A DNA stretch of 64,000 bases, taken from positions 62,001-126,000 of the forward strand of contig JAOWCC010000751.1 in the NCBI GenBank assembly GCA_030867875.1, given 5' to 3'. Origin of the DNA: Actinernus sp. WN-2022. Lineage: Eukaryota > Cnidaria > Anthozoa > Actiniaria > Actinernidae. The notes beneath the pieces are model-generated. The model searched no databases. It saw nothing but the letters and a program-made list of their open reading frames with translations, and was not told the origin of the DNA. Both the position numbers and the translations under genes were made by a program. Below, piece after piece: positions 35,601 to 49,100 of this stretch. Each line of letters starts with the position of its first letter. Position 1 is the first letter of the stretch.

Positions 35601-38600
35601 TGTGTCTGGTACATGTATAACATTTATTGTTTGGGACACACGTCCCATGATAGGTGTTTGGTTATTTAGAGACTGGGGCAGAGTGCCAGGCCAGAGGCCA
35701 GCACACACAGTGAGTTCAGCCAGAGACAAAATCGGCCAGCCACATTTTTATGCATACTTTCATGCATTTTCCTGCATTTTGAGGTATTCTGGGAAAGATC
35801 ACACCAATTTTTCATTGCATGTAAATGTTTATGTACATGATATTTTCATGATTTCTTGAACAAAAACAACTTGTAAGCAAATAAAATATTATTTTATTGC
35901 ATGCACATAAATATCTTTCGGAAAATTCAGCCTGATTCAGCCCAATTGACCAAGATGTCTTCGGACATTTGGAAAATATTACAGCAAATTGCAGATGGCC
36001 AACAGCAAAATGAATCACTGAAATGACCGCTATTAAACAGGGATGACTGCTAGTGCATTTGTGGCATTAAAAAAGTTGCTGAGAATTGTTGGAAGTAGTG
36101 TTTTGTGCATTTTAAATTTCATTTCTTGAATTTAATTTAATTTAATTTAATCCATTTTCAATGCCATAATTACAAGTAATATAAAAATGTACAAAACATG
36201 GAAATTCACATGATAAATTAAATTAATTTACAATTAATAAACAAAATATGCAGTGGGGCAGGACTGTAGGGAACACATGAACCATACTAGGCAGTCCACC
36301 CAGAAAACTACAAATACTAAAAAAGACAAAAAAGACAATAACGAATATTAAAAAATTTGCATGGATCACCCCAGTGTTAAACTCTCAAACAGCTAATAAT
36401 AATTATTATTGTCATACTAATCCAAACATCGTCTCTTCCATGATAATGTTACTCTTCAGGAAATACTGAACTTCACCAAATTATGTAAATTAGTGGCATA
36501 ATTTGAATTTGCCATTTTGTACACTGATAAAGGAGCATGTAAATTTCTTCGAATTAAAAGATAAACACAGCCACAAGAAAGATCATTAAATAAATTGTGT
36601 GTTGGCTGAGTTTGGTGATGTTTGGAACAATATTAACGAGGTGGTGACCTTTCAAAAATCACAAAGATAAGAGAGCTCAATTGAAACTCTCTTATTTTTG
36701 TTATTTAAAAAAAACTTGCTATTCAGTACATTGTAATTTCAATGTGATCTTTCATATGGTCACAGGGAGTTCTAACTTATGTTTTGTTTTTCACGAGAAG
36801 ATGCACAGGGCGACAGGACACCTTTTTCACAATAATATGCGTGGGACTTCGGCTTTGTCACAACGTGGGACTCAGGACTCTTGAGGGACCATGCGCATGA
36901 ATTTATAAGAACTTATAAGAAGTATAAGAAGTAAAAAAACCTAAAGGGAGGAAAGTGAGGTCACATGATGGCTTGATGATCATCACACAATACATGGAAT
37001 GGAAGTAAAATTACAGAAAATCGAAAACATGGAAATCAGAAACAGAAGTACAGAATTCAATTCCACGATTACAGAATTCACACTTTTTCGGTTCGGTTAT
37101 GGTTAGAATACTATTTATAGCGATGTCAATGTGTTTCTTTCGTTGAATCAGATTTTAATATATATATAAATTATATATAAAACAGTTGTCATGACTTTGT
37201 TGTTTTATTAAAGACTTTATACACCTTAAAGAATAAACTCAGTCAGTTATAATCGCTGAAAAGAAAACTGAAAGAAACTATCAAAGCTGAAAATGAAATT
37301 TCAGTTCTAGAAGCATTATATTCAAATTAGTATAAGCAAGGATTTTTCTTCAGGCAACTTTGAACATGATTTGTTTCAAAAGCCAACAGCAACGGCTCAC
37401 ACAAGTTTGCAAGGATTTCTGGTCAAGGGATCGTAAACAAGACAATAATTAAAAGAACATTCAAAAGTAAACCTGGCTTACTTTGCAGATTTGTTTTCCT
37501 TGTTTAATCAAAGCTATTCCTGGGCAGCTGTTTGAGCAAGATGAATGTGAATTCTCAGTTCCGAGTTAACTTCCTCATTGGAGCGAGCCAACTGGACACT
37601 CGAAGACTTGAAAATCACATTAAACTTTCCCAAATCACTCCAAGATTCCACTAGCAGAGGCACAGATGATCAGTCTATACACGATAGTTCAATATTGTTA
37701 TTGGAATTCGGCTTCCGAATTTGACAACATTGTAAACCCCAAACATTCTGATCTCTTCATTTGTATTACAGTAAATACAGTTTCACTTTTGTTGCTTCTC
37801 CCAGGGAAATGCTGGTAATCGGACCCTACGACGTCACTAATCGATTGTTCAAGGTTGTAAATCATCTGTGTGAAAGTACTTCCATTCCATGTATCATGCA
37901 GTGAACATCAAGCTACATGTATTTATCAATAAATCTTGTACTCTTGTTTTAGTGTTTTGAAATGAAAAAGATGGTGGTAGCAAAATTATACAAATTTGTT
38001 GAAATGGGACCCAGTTATTTTGAATTCAAATTATTGTGTGACTTTACTTTCCTCCCTTTCTATTTTCTAACTTTCTAACAGATTCGCTCGGGAGATACAG
38101 GATTCTGAAAGCTTCTGTACTCAAAAGGACAGCATATAGTGGTATGTGTATTAAGTTAGAACTCCCTGTGATATGGTGGAGTTCTTTTTAAAAAAAAATT
38201 GAATTTGGTCACATTTACACAATCGGTCCCAGACCTTTATCAGTTTACAAAATGGTAATATGGGCCAATAAAAAGTCAAAATACTGGTACATGTAGGTTA
38301 GAAGCAAAAAGCTCAACAAAAAGAGGTGGGGCTTTACCTAATGTATGGTAGAATGTAACTTCCATGGGTCTTCTCCGCATAGCAGACCCAACCTGTGCCA
38401 GAGAGGAGGAAATTAAACATGTGTTAATTGCTTCACTAGTTTATATGTAAGTATACAAATGTAATATGTACCTTACTCGCGTCTTATGCAGAAAGAAGAC
38501 TGGTAACAATAATGGTATCAGCGTGAGTCCAGTTGACCAAAAATTGCAAAATTCAAGTCGGTCAGAAATGTCTTGGTTTCTGACTGTGGAAGCACACTGT

Positions 38601-41600
38601 TGTGTTCTTGTGTGTCATAAGGAAGTTAATGTTATTTTCTGCCATCGACTGTATATTTTTCTCTTCCTGTGTCAACTTGGGACAACTGGCCTTGCTCTGA
38701 TGCCTTTATGAATAAGGTCAATAAAAACCAAAAACACTTTACTACATGCATTTTCATTGCTACGTGATGGCAAGATACCAAAGTTGCAACACATACACTG
38801 TACTTTGCAAAGTATAGACTACCATCAATCATACAAAGTGACAGGAGTAATTATCTTATTTGTAAATTAATCAACAGTGGCAGTAAGTCAAAGTTGGTGC
38901 TAGCCCCTCCCACTTTTAATGACTGATGGTAGCCCAATGCAAACTATGCATTGTAACTTTGGTATTGCACCATCAAGTAGCAATGAAAATTGTGGTATAA
39001 TATAAACTTCTTCACAATGATGAAGACAACAAAGTTATTGACAAATAACTTGACAAAGTCATGTGAGGCTATCCATGAAAGAATATCACAAGTCTTACCT
39101 GGACAAGCCGAGGCAAGCATTGGAATACAACCCTTTTCCCCTTGTCGTCTTTTTTTGTATCTTCTGACAAACTCTCTTTGGCTGAAAAAGAGTGCACATG
39201 AATAAATTATCATCAAATAGAACTCCAGGTTTAATTCCCAGCAATGTTTTCCCTTTTTTTCATCTATCTCTATTTAAGAGTTTTTAAATATGTTTTTTAC
39301 ATACCCTGGCTGCCAGAGGTTATTTTTCCTTCTGACACACTGAGCATTCAAAACATTTTTTTGCTGATCACTGTGACTTTGCCACTAAGTGTTGGTGGTG
39401 ATTTCCCTAAATCTGCCATTTTATTTCCGTTTTTTTCTCTTTGTTTTCAGGTACTGTGATTTTACCAGTTATCTGACCTAATAGCTAATAATGTACATGT
39501 AGAACCAGCTAACCATCTTTTCCAATCCAGACTCCATCATGCCAATTGGGAGCTGTGCTTCTATATTAAAGGCTTGCTGTATGTATTTATTATCTATTAA
39601 TTTATAAAAAACATGTATGTGACTCTCTCTGTTTCAACCTTCTGTAAAGCAACTATTCATCAATTTTTAGTCAATAAACATGCTGTTTACTATTCAACTT
39701 ACCTTTCGGCAAGACTAAAATCCCTTGAAAATGTTGTGTCAAAAACATGATGAACACCTGAAAACAAAAGATTGAGGTTTGATTCCTTTTTCAAACCCAA
39801 GACTCTATTACTATTTGTAGTAAAATTAATGAGCAATATGGACATTCACATATTGCAGTTTTCTCATTCCACCCTCCACACATCTAAAAGATGTTCTGAC
39901 TTACCTAATTGTTTGAAGAACTTTGTTAGTTTCTTGGCTGCCTAGAAATGAGAATAGAACAAAAAAAACATCCATAAATACAAGACGAGTCCAATGGAAG
40001 AATACTCAATCAAATCAATGATTTTTATGTCTGTGCTACCTGTGGTTCCTTTGCCGCATGGAAGTCAGTTTGTTTTCAATCTCAAAATTGTACTTTTGCA
40101 TCTGAAAAAATAATGAATAATGGAACTCAATGGAACTCAAATGCTTAAATCTCACTCCAAACTAATACAGACTAAAGAATAATATATAATCGGTAGACAC
40201 ATTCAGCAACATCATTTTATAGCCAGATAACTTTAATGTCCATTTTGTGGATGCAAAAGTACAATTGTGGGATTAAAACAAACTTACTTCTATAAACTCC
40301 TAACTATGCTTGCATGGTAAAGGAAACACATGCCAAAAATACTGATTAAATCAAGTAATTCTTCCAATATTCTAGTATTGGGACCTGTGCTTAGTTCAGT
40401 ATTCTTCTAATTGACGGTCTGAATGGATATATAAACATGCTAATGTAAAAACTCACTTCTGTTATTGAGAGGTTAAACTTTGCGGCAATAGATGCTCTGG
40501 ATTGTGGAGATATGGAAACTATAATGACCTTCTGCTCTTTGTCCTTCCCAACCTGTTCATCAGAGGATATTAAGTGACATTAGTATTATGTAATCATCTG
40601 TTTTTTTGGTGCAATTAACCATTAATACCATGAGTGATATTTCAAAATTTCATCGAAATTGCACGAGCCAGTCATCAGCAGCCATAGGAGGCTAAGTAGA
40701 CTGTAGTTATTAAAAAGTAAACACAATATTATTGTCAATCGAGATTGTCTGCTCCCTTTATAACAGAATCACAAAAAGTTTACTACACTGCATTATTTAA
40801 AATAATGTCTGATTTCCCAGAGACACAATTTATGGGTTGTGTGCAATAAGGGCATAAGTGGCTCCTGATCACATTCTAAATTCTCCTTCAAATTCTTTGT
40901 TTTCTAAGGGAGAATTTAGAATATGATCAGGAGTTACTTACACCCTTATTACACACAACCCTTCAATTATCTTTATCAATGACATTAAAAATTTGATTAA
41001 CTCAAATGTACAGGTTTCCATTGAAATATTTGCTCACACCTTCGACAACATGCCCCACTAATAATACTATTCTCCTTTGCAGCTGTTCTTAGTGTTGGCC
41101 CCTCCCCTTACACCAAGAACACCTGCAAATGAGACTACACTTGTGAAAGTGTATCAATCACTATCTATTAGATAAACTAGTCTATATATACTGTATATGT
41201 CAGCCTCCCAGTTAGCTCAGTGGTTAAGCGCCGGTCTGTTGTGCGGGAGGTCGATGGTTCATAGACAACTGCTGCAGTTAAAACTACTCTAAGGTGATCA
41301 AAATATTAGTGTGTTACGATACAATATGACAGAAAGAAAAAAAGGGTCAATGTTTAAAAACAACCCAGTAATTAAAACAGTCTGGATATAAAAACAAAAA
41401 CATGTGTCCATCACTAAAGATTCAAATTATTCTACTAGGACCTTAGAGGAGTGTGCAATGTTCAAGCTACTAGATAGTAACTGCTTTCTGGATTCGTCTT
41501 AGGATCTACTCATTTCTGTCACCAACTAATGCAACTAGCACCTCCACGGTCTTGCTGACATCCTTGGAATAACCTCCTAGGATGTCAAAGATGATGTTGT

Positions 41601-44600
41601 GCTGGGTGAGCTCAGTGGTATTATAACCTAGTAAGTACTGTTTCTTCAGTTCCCATCGTAGTGGTCCATACTTCTGGGTCTTGTCCACTTAATCCTTCTG
41701 CTGGCAGTTTTCTACCCAAGGGCAGCTCATCTCGATCACTAGCAGTCCATCTGGTTGGCTCTCACTTCTGTGTTTTCCACATACATGTACAACGGCACGT
41801 CCCAGAGAGCTTTTAATAGCTCAATTGTTCTCATAGAGTGGCTTGGGCTGTGCAGGCGAGTACCAAGGTGGAATGGTTGAGACTAAGCCAAGGTCTCTGA
41901 GCAGCTCAAAGTATAGGATCTTCAGAGCTGCATTATGTCTGGCTAGGTCCAGGATGTTCGATACCTTCTCAGGGGCCTTGCCACACGTTCAGCATCACAC
42001 AGCTGGGCTGGTATTCGGGTGTATCTTCTTCTGTTGGCAGGAGTTGCTGGTATAACTCATATGACCCTGTAATTGTGTACATTGGCGCTGTTGTCCAACT
42101 TGACATCCATGCAAAGTACATTGTAATCACTGTTTAGATCATCATCATCCCACCTGATTACGGTCAACTACCCTTGCCATTTCTCTTCTCTCGTCTCTTC
42201 ATTACACTTGATCCTCTGTTTAGCCTTTCTTGTGCAAATATTAATATTATTATCAGTTCTAGAGGTATTATTACTACTATAACAGGATTCTTGGTGTTTA
42301 GTCATGTATAATCATACCTTAAGTAATTCCTCATTATTTTTGATCATTTTGAAGAGTTCATCTTGGCTTTGTTGAGTGATAAGTACACTCTCTGCTGTAG
42401 TAATGCATCCACTAGTAATAAATACAAACTAATATCAACTGATGAGCTGCAAAGTATAAGTACACTAAAAAAAACAGTTGAACAACTACAAAATACTGGC
42501 TACTAGTACATGATTGTACAAAAATGTACAATATGTAGAAGGCAGAAATCCCTTTCTACTACCACTGTCTAATAAAACTATTTAACTATCTTGCAGTAAC
42601 ATGGAAGATAAAGTAGTTATCTGCTTTGTTGTAGAATTACTTAATCTATAGCTTCTTCCAAGAGCATGTCTAGTAAACAGAAGTCAATCATATAGTACAT
42701 GTAACAATGTCAACATATCAACAGTGATATTATAATCAATATAATCAAATAATATAATCAATATAATCAATATAATCAATATAATCAATATAATCAATAT
42801 AATCAATATAATCAATATAATCAATATATATATATATTTGTTTTTACTTTTTACCTGCAAGCCAAGCAGTCATTCAGAGTGATTTGTGCCTTTTCTAATT
42901 TAGCTTTCCCCCCATCCTATCAAATATAAGAAAACAATAAGACTTGATAAGATCTTGAAAAGATCTGACAGGATCTTGACAGGATTCTTGCCAAGAGCTG
43001 GCAAAATTTAAAAACAATCTTGTCACAATTTCTCTTGAATAAGATCATACCAAGATCTGACAAGATGTTTTCAAGATTCTCAATCTGGTATCAGGAGTCC
43101 TTTATGCGACCATTTTTGCGAAAAAAATCTTATTGATTTTATTTATTATTGTTCAAAGTGAATTCTACAGCTTAGTGAAAAAAAATCAAAAGTGTTTTAT
43201 TTTCAACGAGAATTATGGCAAAACGAAATATGGATGCGAAAGCATGCTGTCATCAGCTTATTATCACTTGTGAAGTGTTCTCACGGAAACCACAAAAAAA
43301 CATGTGATGCTTTTATAAAATAAACATGAAACATGCTCACTCGTCTTCAAGCCATTGAGTTGCAAATATTTGTTTGCATAATTCACACAGAAATCATATC
43401 AAAAATATATTTCACCTGTATCATATATATATATATAGCTCAATTTGTAATTTGAAGATGCCAAGGGAGGGCTTATGCCCATTTTCTTCTGTGAAGAAAT
43501 GAAAGTCGACACTTATGGAAAGTGATCTTGGCTCATAAATTATAACCAAGACAATAGTTTCATCTATTATTACTTGTAAAATATAAGGTAATTCACATGT
43601 TGTGCGATTTTATATTCAAAAAACCTCTATTATTATTATTATTATTATTACAAGTGGAAACCGCTAACGATAATCATATAATGGTTTCCACCCCTCCCCC
43701 CTCAGTTTTGCAAGATTTGCAGATCTTCCTCAAAATTGGCAAACAATATGCTGGGTTTATCGTGTTTAGTACCAAAACTATGATTTTTAAGCTGCAACTT
43801 CATTGAACCCACTTCTAAATGGGAGGGTAATATTGTTAACAGGAAATGTATATGATTTTCCACCCCTCCCCCCTCAGTTTTGCAAGGTTCGCAGATTTTA
43901 CCCTAAATTTGCAAACAATATATGTGTTCATGGTGTTTGGTACCAAAACTATGATTTTTATGCTGCAACTTCATTGAACCCACTTCTAATGGGGGAGGGT
44001 ATCGTTATTACCAGGAAATGCATATGCTTTTCCACCCCTCCCCCCTCAGTTTTGCAAGGTTCGCAGATCTTATCCCAAATTTGCAACTAATATGTTGTGT
44101 TCGTCTCGTTTAGTACCAAAACTATGATTTTGACGCTGCAACCTTATTTGATCCAGTTCTGCACTGGGAAATAGCAAATGACACCGTCCCAGCATGCTTT
44201 GCAGCCAAAACGGAAAGGGCGATGGATTTTTACGGGTAGAAAGGAACATCGTAGAGACATGAGGTTTTCACCACAATGTTACACATAGAAAACTCCAGGG
44301 GGTCTTCTTAATTTGGTTAACTCTGAAGTTCAGGGGGGGAATGGCAGCCAAAGTAAAACTTCAAAAAGGCTTAACCCCCCCCTGAACTTCATTTGCACGA
44401 AGGTTACATCAAAAATTTAATCTAGTTGGATGAAATTACATATGATAGGCTAGTTTTACTTCCCTTTAACATAGCGTAACATACCAAACATTAACACGTC
44501 CAAGCTATAAATTACAATTATTCCCTACCCCACTCCCCCTGGAAATGGTATACCCATTTGTGTTAGCAAAATGTCTCCGGAATGTCATTCATGACAAAAC

Positions 44601-46110
44601 TGATCGGTTTCTAAGTTTTCACGTTCAACACCGAAATACAGAATTGACGTTAACCAGTTGCCCAGGCCCCGCTCGGCCAAGCAAAAAGCGAGAAAAACCG
44701 CCTTAACCCCCCCTGAACTTCATTTGCGCGAGCGTTAACGCAAAAATTTCATCTAGTTGGGTGAAACTACATAGGATAGGCTGGTTTTCATTATGCGCTA
44801 GATACCGAACATTAATTATTTAATTAATTAATTAATTAATTATTTAATGATTGTATTATTTCTATGATTATCGTTAGGAATTATTATTACAAGTCGAAAC
44901 CGCTAACGATAATCATACCATGGCTTTCACCCTTATTTTTGTAAAATTAGCAGATCTTACACAAAATTCGCAAACGATGTTGTATTAATTATGTTTACCA
45001 TCAAGACTATGATTTTGATGCTGCAACTTTATTCATCCATTTCTAATGGGGAAGGGTACTACTATTAAAAAGGAAATGCATATGAGTTTCCACCCCTCCC
45101 CCCTCAGTTTTGAAAGGTTCGCAGATCTTACCCCAAATTTGAAACCAATATGTTGTGTTCGTCGTGTTTAGTACCAAAACTATGATTTTTAAGCTTCAAC
45201 TTCATTCAACCCACTTCTAAATGGGGAGGGTACCATTATTAACAGGAAAGGCATATGATTTTCCACCCCTCCCCCCTCAGTTTTGCAAGGTTCGCATTTC
45301 TTACCCCAAATTTGGAACCAATATGTTGTGTTCATCGTGTTTAGTACCAAAACTATTATTTTAATGCTGTAACGTTATTGAATCCAGTTCTGGACTGCGA
45401 AATAGAAAATGAAACTTGTCCCAGGATGCTTTGCGGCCAAAACCAAAAGGGCGATGGATTTTTGGAGGTAGAAAGGAACATGGTAGAGACATAGGGTTTT
45501 CACCAAAGTGTTACCCATAGAAAACTGTAGGGGGTCTTCTTAATTTGGTTAACATTGATGTTCAGGGGGGGGGGGAGGAAATGACAGCCAAAATAAAATT
45601 TCAAAATGGCTTAACCCCCCCTGGACTTCATTTGCGCGAATATTACATCAACATTTTAATCTAGTTGGATGAAATTACATATGATAGGCTTGTTTTAATT
45701 CGCATTAACATAGCGCAACGTACCTAACATTAACACCTCCAAGCTATAAATTACAATTATTCCCTACCCCACTCCCCCTGGGAATGGTATACCCATTTGT
45801 GTTAGCAAAATGTCTCCAGAATGTCATTCATGACAAAACTGATCGGTTTCTAAGATTTCAAGTTCAACACAGAACCACATAATTAAAGTTAAACGGTTAC
45901 CCAGGCCCCGCTTGGCCAACGAAAAAGGAGAAAAACTGCCTTAACCCCCCCTGAACTTCATTTGCGCGAGCGTTAACGCAAAAATTTAATATAGTTGGTT
46001 GAAATTACATACGATAGGCTGGCTTTTATGCCATTAACTATGCGCTAGATACCGAACATTAATTATTTAATGATTTAATGATTGTATTATTTCTATGATT
46101 ATCGTTAGGA

Positions 46111-46151
<41 letters not shown>

Positions 46152-49100
46152 TATTACTATTATTATTATAAGTGGGCAGAAGTTGGAGATCCCACAAAGT
46201 CAATTCCAAGTTGAAAGGGTGCAAGCGCCCATAAACTTTGCCCCAAAGTTTTGACACTCTGTAGCTTAAATGCCTTCGATAGCCAAAGACAAAGAACAAC
46301 TGAAACCGAACAATCTTCCGTAACAGTTATTGTAAGTTGGCTTGGTCTGTTTCTTTGTACACTTTCCTCATCTTTGCCTTCTCTGTGCACTGATGATTTC
46401 TGTGAAATACCATGGCAATGATGTGATAATGCTAAAATTGAACTTGTCTACTGTGATATTCAAACCGAAGATATTGCACTGAAGGTGGTCTGAGTAGTCA
46501 AACGTGTACAAAATTGCATGCAGCCTTCAATAAGCAACATGGCATAGTGTTTCACTATGCCTATACTGCTCAACATCAAAATTTAATACTGGAAAAATGA
46601 CATTCTTAATGACAGATAAGTTAATTGTGCCAACAAACCTCAGTGGGATGCCAGGAAACTTTGAAACCATTTTTCATGGGTTTATAAATGCAAGTTCTGT
46701 AGCATGTATTCGGAGCTCCTGTCCCTCTAGATTTTAATTGATCGAATTGAAAATTGGCATATAGCTAGATATTCAATATTTTGACAAAAAAGGGTGTTTT
46801 TTATGTGTTTTTGTTCTTGAGATACTTTCATGTTTCTTTCTTCAACCCCTAAAAATGGTACTAATATATCAGAAAACTGAGACACCAATTTTTAGATCAA
46901 TACAGTACATGTGTATCTCTACTTTGTGAAGGACATTTCTGCCTGGATTTCGGTCAAATTCCCAAGGGACAGGAGCTCCAGGTATAAGGTATGGTCAAAT
47001 TGGATTAAAAACACAATAAATAAAAGATTATGTTTGAAACCTAGTTTATTGTTTTTGCAACCTACATGTACATTATATTTTTTGCAACCTAGGTTATTTT
47101 TTTTTGCAACCTAAGTTTTTTTTTTTGCAACCTAGGTTATTTTTAGGATTCACATATTTTTTACCGTAAATTATTAATTGTAGTCACTGTACACACCAGA
47201 CGAGTGGGCCAGAGGACTCTGACCATCTGCCACTGCTTGCCAGAACAGAGTTTTTAATTGAAGGGCTGTGTGCAATAAGGGCATAAGTGATTCTTGATTA
47301 CGTTCTAAATTCTCCCTTAGAAAACAAAGAAATTGAAGGAGAATTTAGAATGTGATCAAGAGTCACTTACGCCCTTTTTGCACACAGCCCTTCAATTGGT
47401 ATTGTATGTCCAATGGGGTACTGGGTTTGTGTTATCAATTACTGTGCAGTTTTAGTGAAATTCCAAGCTATTACAAGGTTTTACTGCACATATACATGTA
47501 CTTGTATATGCAAATTTGGACTAGAGTGTTGGGGACTGGACACTACATTGTAGTAGCACCATACATGTATATAGTAAATAAGTATTGTGTTTTACATCAA
47601 TCACACAGTTCAAGTACCAGCAAGGACAATATTATTGAATGACCATAAATAAATATGGCACATGTAATTACTGGTAGTATGTATACTTGATTATACATGT
47701 ATGGATACAATGTAACACTGTAAGGAGAAAGGGAGAGGGGTAGGAGACACAAAAATGGCCTAGGTAAAAGAAAATGACTTAGGTAAAACAAATAACCTAG
47801 GTTGAAAAAAATAACCCAGGTTGGAAAAAATACCTACTTTTAGGTTGACAAAAAATGTCTGAATTAACATAAATTTGACCTGTAACATACATGTACCAAG
47901 GAGATTCTTTGGTTATTAATAAAAGGTCACTTTGATTATTTCCAAGTAAATGTACAACACACAATGTCATATACATGTAGTACACATTCAGAATAGTCAT
48001 GAATGGGCCTAAACCAGAACCGTGTAGATGTATGCATTGGCTACTGATCACATTCTTAATCCTCCTTCATATTCTTTGTTTCTACTGCCAGGGCAGGATA
48101 ATTATTGCACTATGAGCAATTCTAAAAAAAAATAAAAAATAACAACCAGGGCCTTAGCCTCCTCACTGGCATCAATCTCTGTATTTTATTCTGGTTTCAA
48201 GGTTATGGGATTCCTGTGTATGAAACAATCGACTGACAGACTCTTTTGCTACAGGAAGCCCGGCCACCCCAAATTTGAAAACTAGAGCTACATGCAGAGA
48301 CTAAACCAGGCCATGCTTGACCCTGGCTGACATTTCACTTGCAGTGAAAGCAATTTCACTTTGATTCACATTGGTACAGTGTAGCTTCATGTACGACCAA
48401 TGCCACCATGTCCACTGGCAGTATTATCTCACCTCAGAAAGCTGCACATAACTACCATCACTTTCAATCTTGATCTTTGCCAGACCCTGAGAAATAATGG
48501 ATCACATTAATTCAAACTTTGTCATTCAGTTACCGGTAATGACAGAATTGAATGCAAAACTGTGCCACAGTTAAGAAACATCTTTCCACTTCAGCTGATA
48601 GTATGTACAGCATTCAACTTTGATAATTAAAGTACATGTACCTGAAATCCTGGCTTTTTCTCTATTTTTACTGGTTTGATGCATTCCTGAAACAATACAT
48701 ACAGTATGAAGGAATGTTACACAAGCAGATCAGCATTCAGGCATTGGATATTGTCAGACCAAATCTAATAATTTTAATCTGTTTTCTAGATAATTATGAG
48801 GCTGCATGTCTGCATTAATGAAGCCCTTATGGTTAATTTTTTTGACAACCTGTTTCATATTGTTTCTCCAGTTTTAGCTTACCAATATATTACAATAATA
48901 ACCCCAGGAGGGGGACTCCCAATATTGAACTGATGGGGGTGCTCCCTTTAAGAGTTAGGGTAAAAATCATTGTAACTGTACCTGTTAGGGGGTCATGTTC
49001 ACAAGAGTTACACAACCCAAGTCATCCCTAACATTTATATTTATATTTGCATGGTCAAAATCGATCATTATGTTTTTTTAAACCTCCTTTAATTTATGTG

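Noticed and set aside
40040..40101. A 62-bp segment on minus flanked by TTTCAG and GTAGCA, reading [20 protein letters not shown], between CIAO3 exons 6 and 7
   Set aside because: Exon 6 and exon 7 join in frame without it and match the family (FNLSITE then [13 protein letters not shown]). A 62-bp insert would break the frame. Its first bases form an inverted pair with 40242-40262.
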